Part shown: positions 30,249 to 42,800 of the stretch, piece after piece
Numbering within the stretch: the stretch's first letter is position 1
Layout of the letters: each line of letters opens with the position of its first letter
Origin: Siphonodentalium dalli
Taxonomy: Eukaryota > Mollusca > Scaphopoda > Gadilida > Siphonodentaliidae
DNA length: 64,000 bases
Direction: 5' to 3'
Assembly: GCA_032622095.1 (NCBI GenBank)
Contig: CP136061.1
Location: 260,618,077-260,682,076, forward strand
The notes under the pieces: model-generated
The model's input: only the letters and a program-made list of their open reading frames with translations
What the model was told of the DNA's origin: nothing
Database searches by the model: none
Position numbers and translations under genes: made by a program

Positions 30249-31570
30249 AAATCAAACATCTTGGAACTGGTCTGGATGAAACACCGATCGATCTAGAATA
30301 GCCCGATAAATAAAAAAACTACCTTGCGATAAATCGCAAACCTTTGCGAATCGCAAACAACTTTGCAATAAGTACCGGTATATGCGATTTAGTGTAAAGG
30401 TTTTTCGATTGATTACAAAAGATTTGCGATTAATCGCAATGGTTTGTGATTTATCGCAGATATATTTTCATGCATTGGCATTAATGGACTTGAACCATAT
30501 AAATATAATCCGACATCTTCAACAGGTCTGTGTAAACCACCAATCGATCTATAATAGCATGGTTGGGCTAAAATAGACCGATCGTTCTTTGGCAGCAAGC
30601 ATGCATGTGGGATAAGGCGAGCAAACCTTCGCAATAAATTACAAAACAACTTTGCGAAAAATTACAAACACCTTTGCGATAACTCGCAAACCTTTAACAT
30701 AATCTCAAACATCTTTACGAGGACTCTCAGACAGCGTAGTGGGTGATTAAATTTAGCGAATTATCGCAAACATGTTTGAGATTTGTGGCAAACTTTTATG
30801 GTGCTAACAATTTCTTAATTTGTGTTTAAACATAATAAATCAGCCATCTTGAACAGGTCTCAGTTTATAATTGAACGGTCGAGCTAAAATAGACCGATCA
30901 GTCATTCACGGCCAGATGCAAGAATGTTGAGAGGAGCAAAACTTTGCGAAAAATCACAAACACTTTCGCGATAACACGCAAACCATTACGATAAATCTCA
31001 AACATCTTTACGATAAATCTCAGACTACATACTGTGTGAATAATTTTTTTTATTTATCGCAAAGATGTTTGAGATTTGTCGCAAAGGTTTTGTTTTGCAC
31101 TAATGGGCTTCTGTGAATATTATAAATCAGACATCTTAAACAGGTCTGAGTGAACAACCTATCAATCTATGCCCAGTCGGACTAAAATAGACCGATCAGT
31201 CATTCACAGCCAGATGCATGAGTGATGAAGGAGCAAACCTTTGCGATAATCACGAACACCTTTGCGATAACACACAAACCTTTACGATAAATCTCAAACA
31301 TCTTTATGATAACTCTCAGACTACGTACTGGGCGATTATATTTTTGCGATTTATCGCAAAGATGTTTGAGATCTGTCGCAAAGGCTTTTTGCCGATAATG
31401 GGCTTCTGTGAACATTATAAATCAGACATCTTAAACAAGTCTGAGTGACCAACCTTTCAATCTATAATTGCCCGGACATGCTAAAATAGACCGATCGGTC
31501 ATTCACAGCCAAGGGAGCAAATATTTGCGATAACTCCCAAACCTTTGTAAATAGTGTGCGATAAGCAAAA
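30249..31570. repeat. Long tandem repeat of about 255-335 bp, four to five copies, with internal inverted repeats
   Basis: The phrase aaatcagacatctt...acaggtct starts units near 30249, 30503, 30838, 31123 and 31419. Each unit also has ctaaaatagaccgatc and gtcattcacagccagatgc, then a cluster of gcgataaatcgcaaa-type words. Inside a unit, acgataaatctcaaacatct is matched by the inverted agatgtttgagatttgtcgc some 60 bp later, so every unit can form a hairpin. Confidence 0.75.
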
Positions 31571-33214
31571 TACTCAAAAATGGGGAGACCATTAACTTTG
31601 GTTAATTAAAACTGTTAAAATACTGCTATAGCGCTCGCTAGTACTCGCTACAAGGAGGTGTTGAATGGGTTACCAGAATTATTATCACTCTCCCAAAAAA
31701 ATTGCCACGGTGTTCAGTGTTTTGCTTATCGTACACTTACAATGCGCTGTATCAGTAAATGAACAAATACTAAGATACATGTAACACAAAGAGAGTTTAA
31801 TGTATCTAATATATGATAAAGTTTGGTCAAGCCATAGTTAATATTATTCTCCATTCGCATCTATGCGTCAACAAGTCAGTGGCATTGCCTGATCACCAGA
31901 GCCATATAATGTAGAATTTCGCTAATATGGTTTCCAGTTATGGATGAGGTTATTTCCTAGCAAAGCAGAAATGGCCGAATCACTCAGAATGATAACCACA
32001 CATGTAGCCAGACATGTTTTGATAAGAACATGAAGCATCTGGACATTGGAATGGTCTACATGTTCATGTATGTATACAGCTAAGCTCTAATTGACCCCTC
32101 CCCTTTAACGACATTGGCCACCGATATTACGAGTAGTTGCGAATGTCGGTCAGTGACCAACTTTGAATGTTAATTAAACTGTAAACAAATTATTAATTGA
32201 AATATTGTTTTGTGTATAGTTAATATGGTGCATGGCGCTGATGAAAAGCTGGACTGGGTGTTTACAAGGTGTCCATGTAAAAAATTAGTGCGGCGTACAG
32301 TGGTCGCAAAATATTATTAATAAGACTGTATAAAGATTATCTGCGGTTGCCACACATCAACCACTTGACCATGGTTGAACGGCGGTATGGTATAACCGGT
32401 GTCTGACTGTCATTAACGCCCTACAACCTTGTTAAAGGGGGTGATTAATTAGAGCATACATGTACATGTAGCTGTAGTACGTTACTAAAAGCTTGCGATT
32501 GATTCAGTTATAACGTGTGTCCCATAATTGGATCCATATCTCCGAGATTATCCACCATTCCATAAATATATCAGAACAATATCACAGCATCACAGGCGTT
32601 TCGATCAAAAGAATAGCAGAATCCGTAACTGGGCTACATTTCATGGCGACATGGTTCTCTTGGATGTCTCGTAATCATAGTCACCAGTGGTTGACTCTTG
32701 TGAGTTAATTGGGCGGTTTATAATGTTGTGAAACTTAAGTATCTGTCTTTTGTAATTCACAATAATGTTGTGTTGTGCATGTAGTAAACCACACTGCACT
32801 CAATGACTTTTCAATTTGGTCTAGCTCAGTTCACCGAAAATTGCAGCTTTCAATAATGTAAACGCCCGTTATTTTTTCGGAGGTTATATATCATCTTGTC
32901 CCGTCCATGTACAACCATAATCCACACAGTGCTGACAATATTCCAGGTTATTGAGAAGCCAGTTAGGTCCAATTTCACACACACAAAAATATGTTGATGA
33001 ATTTCAGAGAAGTTACTTCCCTAAATCCACCCAGCGAGCGAACAACGTACCTAAACTGGCATATACTACAACATGTAAGCCCAGTCCGATTGCAACATAA
33101 AATGTCTAAGTCTGATGTTTGTTTGTCTCTTCGTCCATGTTTATATACTGTACAAAATCTCAATCGTATCAACTTGAAGTGGCTGGACGCCGCCATTTTA
33201 TCGAGATCGGCTAG

Positions 33215-33345
33215 TACCAAATGAATTATCACGTGATGCCATCACATGGGTAACACTTGGGTACCGAGATCGCGCTAGTGCCAATGAATTATCACGTGGT
33301 GCCATCACGTGGCTAACATTCAGGTTCCGAGAGTGGATAGTACCA
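33215..33345. repeat. Two-copy ~65-bp tandem duplication
   Basis: aatgaattatcacgtg...tgccatcac starts near 33220 and again near 33284, followed in both by gtaacac/ctaacat and a ccgaga phrase. It carries two cacgtg-type palindromes. Confidence 0.6.
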
Positions 33346-33468
33346 ACATGGTGTGGTACTATATCAATTTTTAGAACCAAATTCTTCTCAATACCCGTTG
33401 GTCTGGTACTATCAGACATATTGGCACTACCTTAGTACCTACATGGCTTATTATTTCTAAGTGTGTAT

Positions 33469-34147
33469 ATATAACAGAAACATATTGCAGAAATCGATGC
33501 AAATATAAATTGTTGCACGGATGCACATGTGGATAATATATACGTATATACAGCAATAGTGTCCTGATCTGTTTATAATTATATTTATCTTATATATATA
33601 TCGGTTTAATGTCGTTATCGGCTTCGTGTTCGGTTATTGGATATGCATTTTGAATGGTTGTATAGGAATTAAGCCCCAAGATGACTCATATTGTACTACT
33701 TTTAGCGTATTTTCGTATGAATAATGATAATTTTCTCAATGTTTTCTCGCTGTGGGTTCTGAAAAGTGTGGCTAATTTCAATACATTTGGCCTCTTATAG
33801 AAATATGGCTTTAGATACTTTTCTCTTAAGTTCTCTAAGTTCACTACAGCGTAAAAAGAGTCCCTGCCTCGAATGAATTAAATCACATCACCAGTTCAAT
33901 CAAGTAATTATCCTGTAATGTATATTCCACTATAAACATCCGATTCACCATAAATCTAAATATTACCACCATATACCCATGGCGCATACATTTCGATAAT
34001 GCGTATGAATACATACGGCGCTAGTTAAAGTGATATAATTCACTAGCGAAATTATCATTTATAATCACTCGAGAAATCAAGGTAGATCACACATAGGAAT
34101 GTAATAAATATAAATAAATACTTAATCGGAGGGTGATTAGATATTAT
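33469..34147. other. No gene seen
   Basis: AT-rich, no coding signal. Confidence 0.4.
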
Positions 34148-34182
<35 letters not shown>

Positions 34183-34183
34183 C
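34148..34183. repeat. (TAA)n microsatellite
   Basis: About 12 taa/ata units. Confidence 0.95.
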
Positions 34184-34251
34184 CCAAACCACATTGACCA
34201 TGTGTGCAGGATCACTGTATTAAATGAAGATATATTATGAATCTATGATAG

Positions 34252-34540
34252 TAAGATAGTTGACGGGAAGTTACCATCTGTCACAACACAGGACATACTA
34301 ATCGATAACAAAGTGGGCCGAAAGATTGTTGCAAAACACTTCGAGGGTTATCAGTCACAAAACATTGTGCAACATTATGAGTGTAATAACTCAAAACCCT
34401 TCAAGCTGATCAAGGCCGACACAAAGGAACAAGAACATTCATTCTTCTCAAAAACTATCCTGAAATGGAATCAGCTTGAGGAAAGTGCCTCACTGCTGGA
34501 GACAACATCATCCAGCAGTCAAACACCATCATATTGATCC
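34252..34540 (+). pseudogene. LINE ORF2 C-terminal relic (second family)
   Basis: One frame reads DGKLPSVTT ... GRKIVAKHFEG ... CNNSKPFKLIKAD ... EHSFFSKTILKWNQL and ends at a TGA at 34535-34537. The SFFxxTIxxWNxL block about 25 residues before the end is the hallmark of the C-terminus of many CR1/RTE-like LINE ORF2 proteins. Nothing of the reverse transcriptase itself remains and no ATG opens the frame. It is a 5'-truncated fragment, different in sequence from the relic at 23887-24590. Confidence 0.6.
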
Positions 34541-35341
34541 AGCACCAGCGTATTTATATCCGGAAGGATCCTACGCTGAACTAAATACAGGTACAAATAC
34601 AGATGATTGTCTTATGATTAATCGAGGATTAATACTGACAAAGAAGAAGTGTTTTTAAGATTGATATTAGGATTAATCTTGAAGTGTTTTTTAAATAGTA
34701 AAGAACCGGGCTGGACTGTGACACACGCGTATTTATCAGAGTATTTAGACCCACCTGACCGGGCTGGAATGTTATACATGCGAACATTACTACATGTATG
34801 TGTAATTTTGAGCTATATAATCTATATGATGCTTACATATAATTTCCAGACATCTAGAAATCAGTGTTTATAGTCAGAGTCTGTCAAAGCCTCCACGAAG
34901 TTTGTGTTTTCCAGAGCAAATTATATTTGAACTCGGGACAGTAATAGTAACTATATAAACTTTGAATATTCTGGACTTTTAATCCGGTCTTTAAATAGAA
35001 TCACTTGTTTATCGAATGATTGCGCCTCTGTTTTTGTTTCTGGTATAACATTTCACAACAGTAGTCAACAGTTTTATAGAAATACTGATACCGCCGAAGC
35101 AAGTACCTCCGAGAAGAGGTAATCTTCTAGTTATTTTTGCTTCTGCAATTGCAACCACTTTATTTCGTCATCTGCATATTTAATTGTTAATCGTTGTCAT
35201 TTATAGCCGCGTAATGAATTTGTGCTACATGTCGGAGCTGGGCAAGCCTAAATGGCCAGCACTTGTGCCCTAATCCATATTGTCTGTTATTGTCAATAAC
35301 AATAGTTTAACTAATTTACACCACGAAACGGCTGAACTCAC
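34541..35341. other. No gene seen
   Basis: No coding signal. Anonymous AT-rich sequence. Confidence 0.4.
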
Positions 35342-35345
35342 TTAA

Positions 35346-35819
35346 CCCTTTCAGTGCCAGGTCCGATTTTTGTATCAACCCATATACCCTGTGCCAATGC
35401 ATTCTCTTATCGAGTCGACCATAGGTGGCCTCGCATATATAAGAGAATACATTGGCCTAAGAATTTTTCATCATTTGTTATTATTTTTTTACAATTTTAA
35501 TAATTTATTCTTATATTCTTTAACAGACTTATTTTGTAGGTTTAGTGCCAGGGAATCTTACGTTTTTCATGGGCATCAAAATTATTACTATGAATACTTG
35601 GTGATAGTTTTGAGTTATAACATGCCCCTAAAGTTTAATCCGGTTTGTTTTTAAATTCGCTATAGCATGCTTAAGCATACCCAAAACAAATTCAACCCAA
35701 AACAAATCTAAAAAAACAAAAATAACAAATATCTTATTGTTTATTTTTCATTTTTTTTAGGGCCGATTTTGCAGACCATATATTAGGGCCGATGAGATCG
35801 GCCCCTGACACTGAAAGGG
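35346..35819. mobile_element. piggyBac-like MITE, 474 bp
   Basis: The ends are inverted copies: ccctttcagtgccaggtccg at 35346 and the reverse complement of ...cccctgacactgaaaggg at 35819. The left border is TTAA (35342-35345); the right is TTAC (35820-35823), one base off. Termini starting CCCTTT with a TTAA target site are the piggyBac signature. There is no transposase inside. An internal gcatatataagaga phrase also occurs at 28.3 kb. Confidence 0.72.
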
Positions 35820-35823
35820 TTAC

Positions 35824-36722
35824 TAGTGGGGTTTATTATCCCGATGCTATGGATATGAACTTCGGGGAAACGTCACGCCATTTTACAGCACCAATCGTAG
35901 ACGCATATAGATATCGGTCCAACGTGTAAGGAAACGTTTTATTAAAGATGCATAATCCGATTAAGCTCCCCTCAATTCTTATTTATTTGGAGTCGGGAGT
36001 AACACATGTTTGATTCGAGTCGAGGAACCCACATATCAAAGCTCAGAGTTATAAGATACTGATTTTTTAAATAAATTGTTTTTCAGCATCGATACTTATT
36101 AGGACCAAATTGCGGATGAAGATGGATAACTCTAAAATCAAGAGGATTTGTGTTGATAATAAGGCAAAATTTCGTCGAACAACACGTCGATAAATAACAC
36201 ATTTGGAAATGTTATAGTATAGTTGACAGTGGTTAGCATTCTTTTTGGGCAATTAATAGATTCTGATAACTAAAGCGGCATTTCTAAAAAATGTTGTTGT
36301 TGTTGGAATCTGATTATATGGGACCATCGAATCGGATTGAGTACCTTTAATAATAGTCGGTTGTGGTGACAAGTTGCACAGGCAAATCCCATATCAGTGT
36401 TTGCATATAAATAATTCCTTATTAGAATATTGAATTATTGCTCTGTGTTACAAGTTACGTACGCTACACGTTGTGCGTAAAACTTCTAAACGGTCTTTGT
36501 TGTGTTCGTATAAACGGCTTGGTGGTGTATGCGTAGGCTTTCGTTGACTGACATTGACAACGGTAACACAGGTTACACGTTACAAACACGTGTTGCTGAA
36601 CCTGTTAATGTGTGTAGCGCACTCTGTGCTGTCATAAGCCACCCAACACTGAGGAAGCTGGTTCCATTCCCTCGGCGAAGCAGAATGGTCTCTATCATAC
36701 CAAACAACTATGGGATGGAAGT
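35824..36722. other. No gene seen
   Basis: The frame at 36529-36726 has no recognised domain and overlaps the start of the next TTAA element. Confidence 0.35.
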
Positions 36723-36726
36723 TTAA

Positions 36727-36967
36727 CCCTTTTTATACTAAATGCTCATTGATGAGTAGTTCCCTTAGGACATTTTCAGAGAGGCCGTTTGTTGAACTTA
36801 TTATCTGAACATTTCCCACCAAAGAATAAGAATCCTTCTGTGTTGTATATATTATCTTTTTCATAAGTATATCGTCTGCTCGTTTTCCTGAACATCCCTT
36901 CAATCGATTAATAGACCATTCCAATGCATACTTTTATAACTGAAGGCGATATTCCATTTATAAAGGG
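36727..36967. mobile_element. Small TTAA-flanked element, 241 bp
   Basis: Exact TTAA on both sides (36723-36726 and 36968-36971), with ends ccctttttatac and the reverse complement of tttataaaggg. This is consistent with a piggyBac-type MITE, but the terminal repeat is short. Confidence 0.55.
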
Positions 36968-36999
36968 TTAAATGATGACGACGAAGATGATGAAGACAC

Positions 37000-37420
37000 T
37001 GGTGTCGATCATGCTACTAGTGGTGACGACGACGATAATGATGATGGTGATGACTATATGGGCCTAGACGATGGTGTGGCGGTGGTGACGACGACGATAA
37101 TTGTAATGGTGATGACTATATGGGCGTAGACGATGGTGTGGCGGTGGTGACGATGGTGATGATGGTAATGGTGATGACTATATGGGCGTAGACGATGGTG
37201 TGGCGGTGGTGACGACGACGATAATGGTAATGGTGATGACTATATGGGCGTAGACGATGGTGTGGCGGTGGTGACGTCGACGATAATGGTAATGGTGATG
37301 ACTATATGGGCGTAGAAGATGTTGTGGCGGTGGTGACGACGACGATAATGGTAATGTTGATGACTATATGGGCGTAGACGATGGTGTGGCGGTGGTGATG
37401 ATGGTGATGATGGTGATGAT
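37000..37420. repeat. 62-bp minisatellite, about 6.5 copies
   Basis: gatgactatatggg starts at 37049, 37111, 37173, 37235, 37297 and 37359, exactly 62 bp apart. The unit is G-rich and contains gacgatggtgtggcggtggt. Because 62 is not a multiple of three, it is not coding, although stretches resemble acidic DDD repeats. Confidence 0.93.
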
Positions 37421-37499
37421 GCTTTTGTTGTTTTATGTATAGTGCAGTTTAGTTATGTTATTGATATTATTCTCAATGTTACAAATATTGTGTCTCAGT

Positions 37500-37925
37500 A
37501 ATATATCATTACGTTACATTTATTTACAATACGTTACATTTATTTACAATAATTTACATTACATTACATCACTTTACAGTATATTACATTACTTTGCATT
37601 ACGTGACGTTACATTACATTACTTTACATAACATTGGATTACTTTACATTACATTACTTTACATTACATTATTTCACATTACATTACAGTACAATACATA
37701 ACATTACGTTACAGTGTATTACATTGTGATACGTTACATTACATTACGTTATATTAATTTAAATTACATTGCATTAATTTACATTACATTACGTTACATA
37801 TACATTACATTAATTGACATTACATCACATTATATTACGTCACATATCATTGCATTACATTGCATCACATTCCAATACAGTATATATTACATTACATTAT
37901 ATTACATTACATTACAATTGGTAAC
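37500..37925. repeat. (TTACA/TTACATT)n low-complexity tract
   Basis: About 425 bp of degenerate ttacatt words. A short cousin (ccgttacattacatcac) at 38270-38295 precedes a repeat of the following sequence. Confidence 0.85.
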
Positions 37926-39830
37926 GTTGTTCGCTCGATGTATATAGGGATATCACGGAATTCATCAACATGTGAATAACAGTCATGTCGCCGTGCCCGT
38001 AACACACCAAGATGTAATATTATACTGCAATACGCCAACATGTGTCATTTAATTTAGAAAATAACCATAATATGTGTAATTTGGTTGTTGAATCCTGAAT
38101 ACGGATTAAATTTGGCATATGAATCGCAAATTATATTTACGGTATGTATGATAATTTACATATATGATTTTCTTTTGTCTCGTTTTATCGTTACGGTTTA
38201 TCATCAAATCCTTCGAAAGAAAATCAACCGATAATCGGGCGCAAATTACGTTTACGTATGGTCAGATTAAACCGTTACATTACATCACATTACAATTTTT
38301 AGCGATGTTCGCTCGGTGTACACAACTACACATATAGGAAAATCGCCGAAGTCCACACACTGTGAGTAACATGTCGCCGTTTGTATTCGGCGTTCCACGC
38401 AAATCAGTCTACACAGGTTTATTGTTATTTGACAAATTCTTCGATAGGACAATTATGTATGGTTCATGTTCTTTGATCGTCAAACATCCGGAAACATGAG
38501 CCATCCAACCGATTTAAATGGCATTGATGGCACGGATTCACGATGTCTGTTTACACTGTCTGCCTCGACATAATGTCGCAACACAATTGCGCTATTTTGG
38601 ATGTCTACAGAAGTCATGGAAATTTCCACAATAGTTATATTACTGCGATGTAGTAATCGAGTTTTCGAACGTGAAGCAAACACATGATCTATATTAATAC
38701 CGTATCAGGAATACTCTAAAGAAGTAACGCTCTTAATATGTCTATAATATATGGGCGTACAAGGTCGATGCTTATGTGAGTCGTTTCCGGGATCATTTGA
38801 TACCGATTCCACCTTTTCCATTTCAATTAAGAGAAGATTGTCTATTCGTGTAACCGTCTATTGCTCCATCGAGGTGGGCTGATATATGGATGAATCAATG
38901 TACATCTGATAATGGCATTGTAAAACTGTGTATTGAAAATAAGGAAGAAATAGATCGGAAAAATAGAGCTATTGACGCTGTATCTCCTCTATGATTTGTT
39001 GTATTGTTCAATAGTAGAAATGACTTCGAAAAGATTTATTATCAGTAGGAACTTTTTTGTATTACAATGGGATGTTTTAAATCGCCCAAGTTGCAATACA
39101 GAGTTCAGTCCCTCTCTATGTTGGTGTTATCGCTGCCATCACGTATATATTCGTAACTAGCCGGGCCACCCGGCGTTGCCCAAGTTAAAATGGTGTGAAA
39201 CCCACAGATATGGACATTTGGTGGGAATGGAGAATACTCTTGCTCAAAAGTTACACGTATTCACATATATTTTATATCCAAATGGATTCACAAAACGTCA
39301 TTCTTATACATGGATTACAAGTGGTGGATCACAAGTTGTCGGAGTGATTTTCATGTTGTATATCCCGATTAATTCGTCCCACCAATAAAGAAGTATTTAT
39401 TTACAAATGTGCGTACTTCAGACGTTAGCATTTTTAAATTGTATAGTCGAAGTGGCTGGAATTGATGTTTGTTTGCTTTTTCTAAAAATATTTGTATTGG
39501 GATCAAAACATCAACATCTTAAACACATTAGTTCGAACAATTAAAAGACAACAAATTGGTTTTACATAAAGATATATAAATACATCTACTGGGTTAGACT
39601 AAGACTTTTAGGACACCTGGTTATCATATTTCCATGAAGATACAGATGTTTTAAAGAAATTTCCAGGTGCTCCTCTGTTCCTAGTGATATACTGGCTAAT
39701 TATTCTCAGATTAAAACAAATATTGCTATATTTCAGCTGCATGTGACGGACACAGGGCGAGACTTTAAGTTGTTTATGTCAGTCTATGAGTCTGTTCTAA
39801 AACGAATACAATAAATCATCCGTATCTTGC
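37926..39830. other. No gene seen; one diverged duplication
   Basis: The phrase after the ttacatt tract (cgttgttcgctcgatgta ... gtgaataac ... atgtcgccgt, 37924-37996) returns in diverged form at 38303-38380 (cgatgttcgctcggtgta ... gtgagtaac ... atgtcgccgt). At 39158 a gccgggccacccggcgttgc phrase occurs. No coding signal is convincing. Confidence 0.4.
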
Positions 39831-42800
39831 AGATATACCCTTGTTAGATGCCAGTATTGGAGGATATACCAGTATTCTATAGATATACCCTTATTAGATG
39901 CCAGTATTGGAGGATATACCAGTATTCTATAGATATACCCTTGTTAGATGCCAGTATTGGAGGATATACCAGTATTATATAGATATACCCTTATTAGATG
40001 CCAGTATTGGATGATATACCAGTATTCTATAGATATACCCTTATTAGATGCCAGTATTGGAGGATATACCAGTATTCTATAGATATACCCTTATTAGATG
40101 CCAGTATTGGAGGATATACCAGTATGCTATAGATATACCCTTATTAGATGCCAGTATTGGAGGATATACCAGTATTCTATAGATATACCCTTATTAGATG
40201 CCAGTATTGGAGGATATACCAGTATTCTATAGATATACCCTTATTAGATGCCAGTATTGGAGGATATACCAGTATTCTATAGATATACCCTTATTAGATG
40301 CCAGTATTGGAGGATATACCAGTATTCTATAGATATACCCTTATTAGATGCCAGTATTGGAGGATATACCAGTATTCTATAGATATACCCTTATTAGATG
40401 ACAGTATTGGAGGATATACCAGTATTCTATAGATATACCCTTATTAGATGCCAGTATTGGAGGATATACCAGTATTCTATATATATACCCTTATTATATG
40501 CCAGTATTGGATGATATACCAGTATTCTATAGATATACCCTTGTTAGATGCCAGTATTGGAGGAAATACCAGTATTCTATAGATATACCCTTATTAGATG
40601 CCAGTATTGGATGATATACCAGTATTCTATAGATATACCCTTATTAGATGCCAGTATTGGATGATATACCAGTATTCTATAGATATACCCTTATTAGATG
40701 CCAGTATTGGATGATATACCAGTATTCTATAGATATACCCTTGTTAGATGCCAGTATTGGAGGAAATACCAGTATTCTATAGATATACCCTTATTAGATG
40801 CCAGTATTGGATGATATACCAGTATTCTATAGATATACCCTTATTAGATGCCAGTATTGGATGATATACCAGTATTCTATAGATATACCCTTATTAGATG
40901 CCAGTATTGGATGATATACCAGTATTCTATAGATATACCCTTATTAGATGCCAGTATTGGATGATATACCAGTATTCTATAGATATACCCTTATTAGATG
41001 CCAGTATTGGATGATATACCAGTATTCTATAGATATACCCTTATTAGATGCCAGTATTGGATGATATACCAGTATTCTATAGATATACCCTTATTAGATG
41101 CCAGTATTGGATGATATACCAGTATTCTATAGATATACCCTTATTAGATGCCAGTATTGGATGATATACCAGTATTCTATAGATATACCCTTGTTAGATG
41201 CCAGTATTGGAGGAAATACCAGTATTCTATAGATATACCCTTATTAGATGCCAGTATTGGAGGATATACCAGTATTCTATAGATATACCCTTATTAGATG
41301 CCAGTATTGGATGATATACCAGTATTCTATAGATATATCCTTGTTAGATGCCAGTATTGGACGATATACCAGTATTCTATAGATATACCCTTGTTAGATG
41401 CCAGTATTGGAGGAAATACCAGTATTCTATAGATATACCCTTGTTAGATGCCAGTATTGGAGGATATACTAGTATTCTATAGATATACCCTTATTAGATG
41501 CCAGTATTGGAGGACATACCAGTATTCTATAGATATACCCTTGTTAGATGCCAGTATTGGAGGATATACCAGTAGTCTATATATATACCCTTATTAGATG
41601 CCAGTATTGGAGGATATACCAGTATTCTATAGATATACCCTTGTTAGATGCCAGTATTGCAGGATATACCAGTATTCTATAGATATACCCTTATTAGATG
41701 CCAGTATTGGATGATATACCAGTATTATATAGATATACCCTTATTAGATGCCAGTATTGGAGGATATACCAGTATTCTATAGATATACCCTTATTAGATG
41801 CCAGTATTGGAGGATATACCAGTATTATACAGATATACCCTTATTATATGCCAGTATTGGAGGATATACCAGTATTCTATATATATACCCTTATTAGATG
41901 CCAGTATTGGATGATATACCAGTATTCTATAGATATACCCTTATTAGATGCCAGTATTGGAGGATATACCAGTATTCTATAGATATACCCTTATTAGATG
42001 CCAGTATTGGAGGATATACCAGTATTCTATATATATACCCTTATTAGATGCCAGTATTGGATGATATACCAGTATTCTATAGATATACCCTTATTAGATG
42101 CCAGTATTGGAGGATATACCAGTATTCTATAGATATACCCTTATTAGATGCCAGTATTGGACGATATACCAGTATTCTATAGATATACCCTTATTAGATG
42201 CCAGTATTGGAGGATATACCAGTATTCTATATATATACCTTTATTAGATGCCAGTATTGGAGGATATACCAGTATTCTATAGATATACCCTTGTTAGATG
42301 CCAGTATTGGAGGATATACCAGTATTCTATAGATATACCCTTGTTAGATGCCAGTATTGGAGGATATACCAGTATTCTATAGATATACCCTTAATAGATG
42401 ACAGTATTGGAGGATATACCATTATTCTATAGATATACCCTTATTAGATGCCAGTATTGGAGGATATACCAGTATTCTATAGATATACCCCTTATTAGAT
42501 GCCAGTATTGGAGGATATACCAGTATTCTATAGATATTCCCTTATTAGATGCCAGTATTGGAGGATATACCAGTATTCTATAGATACACCCTTATTAGAT
42601 GCCAGTATTGGAGGATATACCAGTATTCTATAGATATACCCTTATTAGATGCCAGTATTGGAGGATATACCAGTATTCTATAGATATACCCTTGTTAGAT
42701 GCCAGTATTGGAGGATATACCAGTATTCTATAGATATACCCTTGTCAGATGCCAGTATTGGGGATATACCAGTATTATATAGTCATACCCTTATTAGATG

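Larger units (their letters stand above)
29485..33468. mobile_element. Possible 4-kb inverted-repeat element with GGTACT/AGTACC terminal modules
   Basis: The ends are short imperfect inverted repeats: atacactcttaaaaaaata at 29485 against the reverse complement of ttatttctaagtgtgtat ending at 33468. Just inside each end lies a module rich in ggtact...agtacc motifs (29502-29700 and about 33205-33440). Between them are a tandem array (30249-31570) and anonymous sequence without a transposase. No clear target duplication was found, so this could also be two separate small elements. Confidence 0.35.

Noticed and set aside
37000-37420. Acidic DDD-repeat protein
   Set aside because: The 62-bp period is not a multiple of three and stops appear in each frame within two units.
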